A stretch of 56,085 nucleotides of DNA from Oscillospiraceae bacterium (GTDB lineage Bacteria; Bacillota; Clostridia; Oscillospirales; Acutalibacteraceae), in the NCBI GenBank assembly GCA_015065975.1, contig SVPG01000013.1, forward strand, positions 1 through 56,085, written 5' to 3'. Numbering within the stretch: position 1 is the stretch's first letter; every line of letters starts with the position of its first letter. Under the pieces are notes generated by a model that was given only the letters and a program-made list of their open reading frames with translations, had not been told where the DNA came from and did not search any database. This document shows positions 8,054-15,668 of this stretch, piece after piece. A program made the translations under genes and the position numbers.

Positions 8054-9280
8054 ATGAAAATTTTTATTATCACTGAAAATTATCCTTTTGCCCCTTCGGA
8101 GAAGTCATTTTTACTGACCGAACTGAAGGAGCTTTCCAAAAACAACGAAGTCACCGTCATGTCTCAGCGTGTCGGCGACATTGATCCCGAATTTCCGAAA
8201 AATATAAAAGCCGTATGGCTTGGAAAAAAGGCAACTGCACTTTCTGCGGTCTTCTATTTTCTCGGAGGAATTCTTTCACCTTCGCTGTACAAGGAACTGC
8301 CTGTCGCATTGAAGTGCGGCGGAATCGGCGCCGCCGTCGCCTGTATCAAACATTTTTCACTCGCAAGGCAGTATCGCTCACAAGTAAAAAAACAGTTCAA
8401 AAAGCTCGGTACTCCCGATATCGTCTATTCGTACTGGGGAAATATGCCCCTTACGGGAATGGTCCTTCTTCGCAAAAAGCACGACAAATGGAAGCTTATT
8501 TCGCGCTGTCACGGATATGACCTTTTCAGGGAACGCACCTCATACGGCTATCAGCCCTTCAAGAGGCAGGTCGACTCAAAAATCGACGGTATGTACCTTG
8601 TCTGCGAGGCGGGATACGATTACTATCTCAGACACTGGTCGGCATCAGCCCCGCCCGTGTGCCATCTTTCAAGGCTCGGCTCATCAAATCAATACGGTAT
8701 CCAGCCGTATACTCCTTCCGACACACTCAGACTGATAAGCTGTTCAAATCTCATACCGCTCAAGCGCGTCGGCATGATAATCGAGGCTCTTTCCCTGATC
8801 GAGGGAATCAAAATTGATTGGGTTCATTACGGAACGGGCGAACTTGAGGATTCCCTCAAAAAACTCGCTGAAGAAAAACTCTCAAACAAAGAGAACATTT
8901 CCTATAATTTTGCTGGTTATATCGACAATACAAAACTTAAAGAAATCTACTCCCGCACGACGTTTGACTGCTTCATAACCGCCTCTGAAAGCGAAGGCGG
9001 CTGCCCCGTTTCTATCTCGGAAGCAATCTCCTTCGGCGTCCCTGTCATCGCAACAGGCGCAGGCGGAATCCCTGAAATCGTCGCAAGTGATAACGGAACG
9101 CTCCTTCCCGTTCAATCGACCGCGCATGATATATCCGATGCAATCAAAGCATTTGCTTCTCTCTCCGAAGAGGAGCGTCTTTCTCTCAGACAAGCCTCCC
9201 GAAAAAAGTGGGAAGCCGATTTCTGTGCCGAAGAAAACGCAAAAGCTTTTACCGCTGCTATCGCAAACACCAAAAAGTAA
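8054..9280 (+). CDS. glycosyltransferase family 4, first of two tandem paralogues
   Basis: GT-B glycosyltransferase of 408 residues. FIITENYPFAPSEKSFLLTE opens the acceptor domain and SCSNLIPLKRVGMIIEAL opens the donor domain. The donor loop reads ESEGGCPVSISEA, with eight residues between the last glutamate of ESE and the next, one more than the usual EX7E, followed by GVPVIATGAGGIPEIV. It follows the previous gene by 6 bases and is a close paralogue of the next gene over its whole length (shared PDIVYSYWG, ISYNFAGY, PVQSTA). Both paralogues are probably consecutive transferases in one polysaccharide pathway. Confidence 0.9.
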   Translation: MKIFIITENYPFAPSEKSFLLTELKELSKNNEVTVMSQRVGDIDPEFPKNIKAVWLGKKATALSAVFYFLGGILSPSLYKELPVALKCGGIGAAVACIKHFSLARQYRSQVKKQFKKLGTPDIVYSYWGNMPLTGMVLLRKKHDKWKLISRCHGYDLFRERTSYGYQPFKRQVDSKIDGMYLVCEAGYDYYLRHWSASAPPVCHLSRLGSSNQYGIQPYTPSDTLRLISCSNLIPLKRVGMIIEALSLIEGIKIDWVHYGTGELEDSLKKLAEEKLSNKENISYNFAGYIDNTKLKEIYSRTTFDCFITASESEGGCPVSISEAISFGVPVIATGAGGIPEIVASDNGTLLPVQSTAHDISDAIKAFASLSEEERLSLRQASRKKWEADFCAEENAKAFTAAIANTKK

Positions 9281-9321
9281 GGATAAAATTATATTGAAAG
9301 GTAGACAAAAGGTGCACAAAT

Positions 9322-10560
9322 ATGAAAAAGCTATATATTATAACAAGTGGATATCCCTATCTCGCTAAAGAAAAGCCTTTTCTTTTAACTGAATTGCACT
9401 ATCTCAAAGAAAGATACGATGTAACTTTATTCACTCGCGCACGTGGAGAGATCGACCCCGAATTACCAGAAGGCGTAAACGCCGTGCAACTCGGTAATAA
9501 GACAGGTAAGTTTCGCGCGGCACTATATTGTCTCAAAGCCTTTTTTACCCCTGCCTTTTACAAAGAACTCAGAAATATAAGAAAAACCAAATCGCATATC
9601 AAGGAAAAAATCAAAAATTGTCTCATTCACTTCATAATCGCTGCCCAGTTCAACGATCAGCTTCGCCGCGAATTCAAAATGCAAGGTACACCTGACATAG
9701 TTTATTCTTATTGGGGTAGTGCATCTCTAACCGGTATGGCACTGTTTCGCAAAAAACGAGAAAAATGGAGATTGATAGCACGTTGTCATAACTACGATCT
9801 TTTCGAAGAACGCGCTCCTTTTTGTTATCATCCATTCAAACATCAGGTTGATACGAAAACCGACGCTATGTTCCTGGTATGTCAAGGTGGTTATGACTAT
9901 TATCTTCATCATTGGTCTCGTTCCACACCTCCAATATGCCATATCGGCAAACTTGGATCATCAAACTCATACGGCTTACAACCATATACGTCATCGACCA
10001 CTCTTCGCATTGTCAGTTGCTCACTACTGGTACCTGTTAAGCGCGTCGAAATGCTGATTGATTCTCTTAGTTTGATTGATAACATGGAAATCAATTGGAC
10101 TCACTACGGAAACGGAAAACTTGAAGATTCCCTCAAGAACATGGCACAAACCAAGCTCGGTGCTAAAAATAATATTTCATATAATTTTGCTGGTTATGTT
10201 GACAACACACAGCTTAAAAAAATTTATTCTCAAAAAACATTCGATGTTTTTATAACAGTTTCCGAATACGAAGGATTACCTGTTTCAGTTATGGAAGCTA
10301 TTTCATTTGGAATTCCTGTAATTGCGACAGCGGCAGGAGGCATGGACGAAATCGTGGGAAACGATAACGGTATACTCCTTCCCGTTCAGTCGACCGCACA
10401 GGATATCTGCGACGCCATAACTGCTTTTGCTTCTCTCTCCGAGGAGGAGCGTCTTTCCCTCAGACAAGCCTCCCGCAAAAAGTGGGAAGATGACTTCTGC
10501 GCCGAAGACAACGCAAAAGCGTTCACCGCTGCGATAGGCGATGTTGAACGGCGCAAATAG
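9322..10560 (+). CDS. glycosyltransferase family 4, second tandem paralogue
   Basis: GT-B glycosyltransferase of 412 residues, aligned end to end with the preceding gene product. Here the donor loop is the standard EX7E (EGLPVSVMEA). The body uses more AT-rich codons than its neighbours, while the last about 150 bases (about 10366-10516) are GC-richer and nearly identical in protein to the paralogue's tail, which suggests gene conversion or a recombination junction. The ribosome site AAAAGGTG lies just before the ATG. It stands between its paralogue and the flippase in the polysaccharide operon; the sugar is unknown. Confidence 0.9.
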   Translation: MKKLYIITSGYPYLAKEKPFLLTELHYLKERYDVTLFTRARGEIDPELPEGVNAVQLGNKTGKFRAALYCLKAFFTPAFYKELRNIRKTKSHIKEKIKNCLIHFIIAAQFNDQLRREFKMQGTPDIVYSYWGSASLTGMALFRKKREKWRLIARCHNYDLFEERAPFCYHPFKHQVDTKTDAMFLVCQGGYDYYLHHWSRSTPPICHIGKLGSSNSYGLQPYTSSTTLRIVSCSLLVPVKRVEMLIDSLSLIDNMEINWTHYGNGKLEDSLKNMAQTKLGAKNNISYNFAGYVDNTQLKKIYSQKTFDVFITVSEYEGLPVSVMEAISFGIPVIATAAGGMDEIVGNDNGILLPVQSTAQDICDAITAFASLSEEERLSLRQASRKKWEDDFCAEDNAKAFTAAIGDVERRK

Positions 10561-10596
10561 CATGCCATCAATTTCCGAAAGGAATGTTTTATTAAA

Positions 10597-11907
10597 TTGA
10601 AAAAAGAAAAAAAAGGCTCCTCTCAGATAGCATCGCTCTTTAAAACGGGTTTTTTCCATGTTTTCAGCTCAAACATGATAAACAAGATGATCTCGTTTCT
10701 CAGCGGCATCGTCCTTGTCCGACTCATCAGCAAAGCCGACTACGGCGTTTATTCATACGCCAACAACATTCTCTCGTTCTTTGTTCTGATAACGGGCATG
10801 GGAATGGCTTCAGGAGCTTTTCAGCTTATCTGCGAACGAGCAAAACATGGGCAGTCAGAGGTCGATTCCTACAGTAAAAAAATATATTTTTATGCCTGCC
10901 GAAGCGGTACTGTCTTCAACCTTTTTCTTGCAGTCATAATAGTCATATTCTCGCTTTTTGTCACGCTTAAGATAGAAGGCTCCAACGATCTTCTGATACT
11001 TCTCGCACTTTATCCCGTTGTTACGCTTGCCGCGTCATTCCAGAAGATCTATCTCCGCGCCGATTTCAAAAACAAGGAATTCTCCTACGCAAATACGCTT
11101 GAGGCAATCCTCATGCTGGTATTTTCCATCGCAGGCGCTTATATTTACGGCACCGTCGGACTCATAATCGCACATTACCTCGCCTGCGCCTGTTCCATCA
11201 TTCTCACGAGGATTCTTTTCGGCGCTCCGTTCGGTTTCAAATCGGGAAAAATCGAACCGTCCGACCGCTCAGCGCTTTACAAGATATCAATCATCACGAT
11301 GGTAAACAACGGATTTACCCAGATGTTCTACCTGCTCGACGTCTTCGTAATCGGTTTTGTTCTTGCAAACGATGAAATCGTCGCATCGTACAAAATCGCA
11401 ACGGTCATACCGACAGCACTCCACGCAATCCCCGGAGCGATCACAACATATATATATCCCTTCTTCGCCTCAAAGGCAAACGATGTCAAATGGCTCAGAA
11501 AGCGCTCACTGCAATTGTTCGGCGCAATGGGAATCGTGAATCTCGTCATATCTGCAGTCCTCATCATCTTCGCACCGCAGATAATCACTCTCATATTTGG
11601 TAAGCAGTATCTCGACGCTGTGACCTGTTTCAGAATACTAAGCCTCGGATACTTCTTTGACGGAACGTTCAAGACGATAAGCGGCAACCTTCTTGTTACA
11701 CAGAGAAAGCTCAAATTCAACCTGTTCATCGCCGTGACCTGCGGTATAATCAACACCGTCGGCAATTTCATTCTTGTAAATATGCTTGGAATGACAGGTG
11801 CCGCAGTCACAACGATCATTGTTATTCTTACATCAAGTCTGCTTTCGACCGTCATGTGGTTTTTCACCCTCAGGAAGAAAAAAGAAGCCCTTGCAGCAAA
11901 CGAATAG
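10597..11907 (+). CDS. polysaccharide flippase (Wzx-like)
   Basis: Membrane protein of 436 residues with about 12 hydrophobic segments. FSSNMINKMISFLSGIVLVR, then LISKADYGVYSYANNI near the N-terminus, is the standard start of O-antigen/teichuronic-type flippases. It would move the lipid-linked glycan made by the three upstream glycosyltransferases to the outer face. Translation appears to start at TTG 10597 after GAAAGGA (10577-10583); the spacing of 13 bases is long. The protein ends in a basic tail (LRKKKEALAANE). It is the second flippase in the window; it differs in sequence from the one at 3.8-5.3 kb, which stands alone. Confidence 0.9.
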   Translation: MKKEKKGSSQIASLFKTGFFHVFSSNMINKMISFLSGIVLVRLISKADYGVYSYANNILSFFVLITGMGMASGAFQLICERAKHGQSEVDSYSKKIYFYACRSGTVFNLFLAVIIVIFSLFVTLKIEGSNDLLILLALYPVVTLAASFQKIYLRADFKNKEFSYANTLEAILMLVFSIAGAYIYGTVGLIIAHYLACACSIILTRILFGAPFGFKSGKIEPSDRSALYKISIITMVNNGFTQMFYLLDVFVIGFVLANDEIVASYKIATVIPTALHAIPGAITTYIYPFFASKANDVKWLRKRSLQLFGAMGIVNLVISAVLIIFAPQIITLIFGKQYLDAVTCFRILSLGYFFDGTFKTISGNLLVTQRKLKFNLFIAVTCGIINTVGNFILVNMLGMTGAAVTTIIVILTSSLLSTVMWFFTLRKKKEALAANE

Positions 11908-11946
11908 CTGTACTTTGTGTATCTTTTGTGTTGTAGCAAATTCCAC

Positions 11947-11975
11947 TTTACAAAATATAATATTTTATGTATAAT
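11947..11975 (+). promoter_or_regulatory. promoter of the membrane-anchored unknown gene
   Basis: -35 TTTACA (11947-11952), 17-bp spacer, -10 TATAAT (11970-11975). A small hairpin (CGTGC/GCACG, 11981-11996) follows near the expected transcript start. Confidence 0.65.
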
Positions 11976-12045
11976 GGCATCGTGCGACTTTGCACGCCCA
12001 AATTACCGATAACACGGAATATGTTTCAGAATCGAGGAAATGTCA

Positions 12046-13329
12046 ATGAGCAACTCGCCCAAAAACGTGAAGGATGAAATCGCTCTTTCACAGAAGGCCG
12101 CTGAAAAGAAAAAGAAGAAGGCTGCCATCAAGAAAAAGACCAAGAGATTCGGTTACAAATCCTATTATAAAATCGCTCTTGCGATCATTCTTGTAATCGC
12201 CATCGCTCTTATCGGATACCTTGTGCTGACCTCCGAATCCTGCAAGGACGCCTGTGATCAGTGCGGAATCGGTAAGAACTGCGCCGCCTGCAGTGACACC
12301 TCGTGGGCTGCAAAATACGATATCGCCGGCGAATGCTTTATAACCGACGAACAGCTCAACACATATTTCACCAACATGGGCGTTTCCCCGACAGATGTCG
12401 CATCTCAGGAGATGACCATTTCGGGCGGACTTTACAGATACTTCGTCCTTCAGGTCCATAAGGAGCTTGCCGAGGCCGGTTATATCGAAGGAACCGTTGA
12501 TCCCTCTCTCCAGAACATCAACGGAATCCGCGCCGACAAGTTCATCGACGAGAAGGCAACCCTTCTTGTAAAACAGTATATCGTTCTCCGCAGACAGTTC
12601 GCCGCTCTCGGCTACACTATCGATTACAGCCAGATGCCCGACAAGGTCAGCGAGTATACCGCAATGTACAATTCCTCCGCCGATTATTATCAGGCAAACG
12701 GAATCTCTCTTGAATCCTTCCTCCAGGGCGCTATCGATTACGATTATATGGAAGGTATCGTTCTCGGAGCAAGATACGCAAAGGGCGGATATGAGGAATA
12801 TCCCATCGAGCAGATGAAGGAAGAGGTCAACAAGAAGTACATCGCTCAGAGCTATATTATCCAGTATTACACTCACGACAACGGTACAGTATATACCGAT
12901 GCCGAGAAGGCCGCAAAGAAAGCTGAATTTGAAGCACTCATAACCGACTGCACCGCAGGCAGAAAGAACTTCGACGAAATCTGCGACTACTATGACACCA
13001 TGTCGGAAACAAATCCGCGTATGCTCGGAAAGTCCTTCAAGACCATCCGTTTTGACGCAACCGACAAGGACGTCATCACAATGTATCAGCTTGCATTCGG
13101 TCAGTACCACATCTTCGAGTACGATGACTGCATCATGCTCATGAGAAGAAACGAAATCGACGACAGCCTTATCTCCTACACCTACAGCCGTCTGCTCATC
13201 GAGATCAAGCTTCAGGACTTTGAAGCTGATATCGAGGCTTGTGCTCAGAAGCTCGATGACATCGACATCAACTACGGATGTATAGACAACCTCGGTCTCG
13301 TTCGTTTTGACATTCCCATGGACTATTAA
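12046..13329 (+). CDS. membrane-anchored extracytoplasmic protein of unknown function (possible SurA/PrsA-like foldase)
   Basis: A Lys-rich cytoplasmic head (residues 1-42, KKKKKAAIKKKTKR), one transmembrane helix (about 43-62), then five cysteines within 20 residues (C-DAC-QC-KNC-AC pattern) directly outside the membrane, and a largely helical domain of about 330 residues. The length, the anchoring and the later Tyr/Asp-rich helical repeats recall SurA-N/PrsA-type chaperones, but no parvulin signature can be pointed to, so no function is assigned. The ATG at 12046 fits GAGGAAA (12034-12040) better than the ATG at 12040, which overlaps that site. It has its own promoter and a strong terminator. 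It lies after the glycan operon but need not belong to it. Confidence 0.8.
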   Translation: MSNSPKNVKDEIALSQKAAEKKKKKAAIKKKTKRFGYKSYYKIALAIILVIAIALIGYLVLTSESCKDACDQCGIGKNCAACSDTSWAAKYDIAGECFITDEQLNTYFTNMGVSPTDVASQEMTISGGLYRYFVLQVHKELAEAGYIEGTVDPSLQNINGIRADKFIDEKATLLVKQYIVLRRQFAALGYTIDYSQMPDKVSEYTAMYNSSADYYQANGISLESFLQGAIDYDYMEGIVLGARYAKGGYEEYPIEQMKEEVNKKYIAQSYIIQYYTHDNGTVYTDAEKAAKKAEFEALITDCTAGRKNFDEICDYYDTMSETNPRMLGKSFKTIRFDATDKDVITMYQLAFGQYHIFEYDDCIMLMRRNEIDDSLISYTYSRLLIEIKLQDFEADIEACAQKLDDIDINYGCIDNLGLVRFDIPMDY

Positions 13330-13334
13330 AAGAA

Positions 13335-13371
13335 AACACCCGGAACCGCAAAAGTTCCGGGTGTTATTTTA
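13335..13371 (+). terminator. intrinsic terminator
   Basis: 12-bp perfect stem (13335-13346 with 13354-13365, loop CGCAAAA) followed by ATTTTAT. Confidence 0.85.
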
Positions 13372-13375
13372 TCCG

Positions 13376-13514
13376 AACAAAAAAACAGGCGCCTGCAAAT
13401 GCAGACACCCGCAAAAAAAGAAAAGAGGTAAAAATCAAATTCGGGCAAAAGCCCATAAAAAAGGAAGTGTGGATAATAATAACGCCGTGGTGAGTGGCGA
13501 TATCTCTTTCAACG
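13376..13514 (-). ncRNA. probable small RNA of about 140 nt
   Basis: A consensus minus-strand promoter (TTGACA-16-TATAAT, 13521-13548) is followed by about 140 bases with no credible ribosome site or gene, then by an intrinsic terminator: stem 13388-13396 with 13401-13409 (9 pairs including two G-U), loop of 4, then eight consecutive T on the transcript. The RNA would contain two further small hairpins (CGCC/GGCG around 13483-13499 and GGGC/GCCC around 13443-13454) and pyrimidine-rich single strands containing CUUCCU, able to pair with ribosome sites. It does not look like SRP RNA, tmRNA or RNase P RNA. An ATG-led frame of about 43 codons exists but lacks a ribosome site and runs through the terminator. 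Confidence 0.6.
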
Positions 13515-13520
13515 ATTATC

Positions 13521-13548
13521 ATTATATCACTTTTTTGGAGATTGTCAA
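13521..13548 (-). promoter_or_regulatory. consensus promoter of the probable small RNA
   Basis: Minus strand: TTGACA (13543-13548), 16-bp spacer, TATAAT (13521-13526); both hexamers are perfect. Confidence 0.75.
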
Positions 13549-13655
13549 CACATTAACACACTTATTTTTGTAACACCTGCCCCAGTCAAGATGAATACTT
13601 AATAAAGCTAAAGCTATTTTTTGTGCAAGATTAACACCTTGATACATATATACAA

Positions 13656-13701
13656 CTACGTAATCTGTTGAAACAGCTTGTATTTTTAACAGATTACGTA
13701 G
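13656..13701. repeat. 14-bp perfect inverted repeat in a 500-base gap
   Basis: Arms CTACGTAATCTGTT (13656-13669) and its exact complement (13688-13701), loop of 18. The 8-base word TTGTGCAA occurs on both sides in direct orientation (13621-13628 and 13708-13715). The gap 13372-13872 otherwise holds only the probable small RNA and the DUF2975 promoter region. The repeat could be an operator, a cruciform, or the trace of a small insertion. Confidence 0.6.
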
Positions 13702-13812
13702 ACAAACTTGTGCAATACGCCGATTTTTGCGTTTTACATCAAAAAAGTGATTTTATTGTCATTTCTCCTCTGTTTTACAGCTTTCAGCTCGAACACTGTG
13801 AGATTTTCACTC

Positions 13813-13841
13813 TTGAAGAAATCTGTCAGATATGTTATCTT
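13813..13841 (+). promoter_or_regulatory. possible promoter of the DUF2975/HTH pair
   Basis: -35 TTGAAG, 17-bp spacer, -10 TATCTT; 31 bases before the DUF2975 start and its AGGAGG site. The -10 is weak, consistent with a regulated promoter. Confidence 0.4.
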
Positions 13842-13872
13842 ATATTTATACAATCTAAAAGGAGGCGGTTCG

Positions 13873-14340
13873 ATGAAGAACAAAGAAAAGCTCGGACTTG
13901 TACGCTTTTCCAGCATTATAATCGGACTTCTGATAATTGTCGGACTTTGCGTTTACATCGGTCTTCCCTATTGGGTCGACCTTTATGTCGAGCGTGCACA
14001 CATTGAAGGTATGAAGGTCAGCAGCAGGGAAGCCATCATGACTCTGCTCTATTGTTCGGGCATACCCGTACTTTCTCTTCTCACCCTTTCCTTCCTGATG
14101 ACGCTCAACATCAGCAGCGGCAAGGCATTTGTCCGCATCAATGTTATCTATCTGAACATAATAAGTCTGCTCGCGCTTATACTTGCAATCACATTTGTCG
14201 TGGGATACTTCTTTATGAATTCGGTTTTTCCGATAATAATTTCCGTCATATTCATCCTTCTCGCAATACTTACAAAAGTATTCGCCGATCTGTTCAAAAC
14301 GGCTATTGAATACAAGCTGGAAAACGAGCTTACTATTTAA
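13873..14340 (+). CDS. DUF2975-family membrane protein
   Basis: 155 residues with four hydrophobic helices (about 12-30, 55-77, 92-112, 116-138) and a charged C-terminus, the layout of DUF2975 proteins. These are nearly always paired with a small Cro/CI-type HTH protein, as here (next gene, 12 bases downstream). The function of the pair is not established; the membrane protein may sense a signal and control the HTH partner. The ATG at 13873 follows AAAGGAGG; the open frame extends upstream to 13708 but without a ribosome site. Confidence 0.85.
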   Translation: MKNKEKLGLVRFSSIIIGLLIIVGLCVYIGLPYWVDLYVERAHIEGMKVSSREAIMTLLYCSGIPVLSLLTLSFLMTLNISSGKAFVRINVIYLNIISLLALILAITFVVGYFFMNSVFPIIISVIFILLAILTKVFADLFKTAIEYKLENELTI

Positions 14341-14352
14341 AAAGGGGGCGGT

Positions 14353-14592
14353 ATGATGCCGATCATAGTCAATCTTGATGTTGTTATGGCTCAGCGAAAA
14401 ATAGGCGCATCCGAGCTTGCATCGCGCGTCGGCATAACGCTGTCCAATCTTTCCATCCTGAAAAACAATCGAGCCAAAGCCATACGTTTTTCCACACTGT
14501 GCGCCATTTGTGCCGAGCTCGGTTGTCAGCCGGGAGATATCCTCGAATACGTCGAGGGCGATGAGGATGAAAACGAGCTTGACAGCGACTGA
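14353..14592 (+). CDS. small XRE-type helix-turn-helix regulator (YozG-like)
   Basis: 79 residues, one HTH domain covering nearly the whole protein: VMAQRKIGASELASRVGI then TLSNLSILKNNRAKAIRFS is helix 2-turn-helix 3, and LGCQPGDILEY is the standard end of this subfamily. The tail is acidic. It is the usual partner of DUF2975 membrane proteins and probably binds its own promoter. Start at 14353 or the next codon (ATGATG) after AAAGGGGGCGG. Confidence 0.93.
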   Translation: MMPIIVNLDVVMAQRKIGASELASRVGITLSNLSILKNNRAKAIRFSTLCAICAELGCQPGDILEYVEGDEDENELDSD

Positions 14593-14601
14593 TCAAATCC
14601 G

Positions 14602-14640
14602 AAAAGATAAGGGACACTGTGTTCCTTATCTTTTCTTATT
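14602..14640 (+). terminator. intrinsic terminator
   Basis: 11-bp perfect stem (14602-14612 with 14624-14634) extended inward by GACAC/GTGTT, followed by TTTTCTTATT. Confidence 0.8.
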
Positions 14641-14668
14641 GTAACAACCGTAAAAGGAGCTTTGGCTT

Positions 14669-15487
14669 ATGCCTGATTTTATATGTCCCGTATGTAAAAG
14701 CACTCTCGTAAGAAAAGATAAAAGCTATGTCTGCTCTTCATCTCACAGCTACGATATAGCACGCAGCGGATACGTAAACCTGCTCATGAGCAATCAGAGC
14801 GGCAAACGCCACGGCGACGATTCCCTGATGGTCAGAGCGCGCAGAGATTTTCTCGACCGCGGTTTTTATTCTCCGCTTCTCTCTGCCATCTGCGATATTC
14901 TCTCAGACCGCCTCTCAACAGGCTGCGATATCCTCGACTGCGGCTGCGGAGACTGCTATTACACCGCAGGTCTGCTCTCACACTTTTCCGAAAACGGAAT
15001 AATCTGCAACGCCGCCGGCATCGACATTTCAAAGGACGCTCTCAAATATGCCGCAAAAAGAAGCCCGGACATCTCGCTCGCCGTCGCAAGCGCTTATAAG
15101 CTGCCCGCAGCAGACTCCTCATGCGACCTTATTCTGAATATTTTTTCTCCTCTCGCCGAGCAGGAATTTGCCCGTGTGCTCAGAAAAGACGGCCTTCTCC
15201 TTAAGGTTGTTCCGCTCAGCCGTCATCTTATGGGACTCAAAGCCGCAGTTTACGATCAGCCGTACGAAAACCCGACAGAAAACGAGCCTGTCGAGGGCTT
15301 CGAGCTTGCGGACACAAAGCAGGTCATATACCCCCTTGATCTTCCCGACAGGGAGTCGATCTCGACTCTGTTCATGATGACCCCTTATTACTACAAAACG
15401 AGCGAAAAGGATCAGCAGAAACTGCTCTCCCTCGATACCCTTTCCACCGAGGCCGAATTTGAGATAAGGCTCTACCGCAAACAGTGA
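14669..15487 (+). CDS. rlmA: 23S rRNA (guanine-N1)-methyltransferase, RlmA family
   Basis: Methylates N1 of G745 or G748 in 23S rRNA, depending on subfamily; the type found in Gram-positives gives some macrolide (tylosin) tolerance together with RlmB-like methylation. The 272-residue protein has the diagnostic N-terminal zinc site CPVCKSTL...YVCSSSHSYD (residues 6-29), followed by a SAM-binding domain with ILDCGCGDCYYT (about 89-100) and LILNIFSPL. A clear AAAGGAGC ribosome site precedes the ATG. It stands alone between two transcription signals. Confidence 0.93.
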   Translation: MPDFICPVCKSTLVRKDKSYVCSSSHSYDIARSGYVNLLMSNQSGKRHGDDSLMVRARRDFLDRGFYSPLLSAICDILSDRLSTGCDILDCGCGDCYYTAGLLSHFSENGIICNAAGIDISKDALKYAAKRSPDISLAVASAYKLPAADSSCDLILNIFSPLAEQEFARVLRKDGLLLKVVPLSRHLMGLKAAVYDQPYENPTENEPVEGFELADTKQVIYPLDLPDRESISTLFMMTPYYYKTSEKDQQKLLSLDTLSTEAEFEIRLYRKQ

Positions 15488-15606
15488 CAGACTTCGATAT
15501 TTTCCGTGATTTTCGGATCAATTGTTGCTCAATTATGAACGCATTGTTAAACAATTCATTCTTTCACGGAAGATTTACTTAAAAGGGTTTTCATTTTTGA
15601 ATTTTA

Positions 15607-15615
15607 TGCTATAAT
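15607..15615 (+). promoter_or_regulatory. extended -10 promoter of murA
   Basis: TGcTATAAT, a perfect extended -10; the -35 region (TTTTCA at 15588-15593) is weak, as is usual for this promoter class. Start codon 54 bases downstream. Confidence 0.65.
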
Positions 15616-15668
15616 TATGATTGCCCTAATTGGGTAAAGAATAGAAAATTTGAGGGGAGTATCCTCAC

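Noticed and set aside
13307-13573. An 88-codon plus-strand frame after the membrane-anchored unknown gene
   Set aside because: It starts inside the upstream gene, crosses its terminator and the predicted small RNA, and has no ribosome site.
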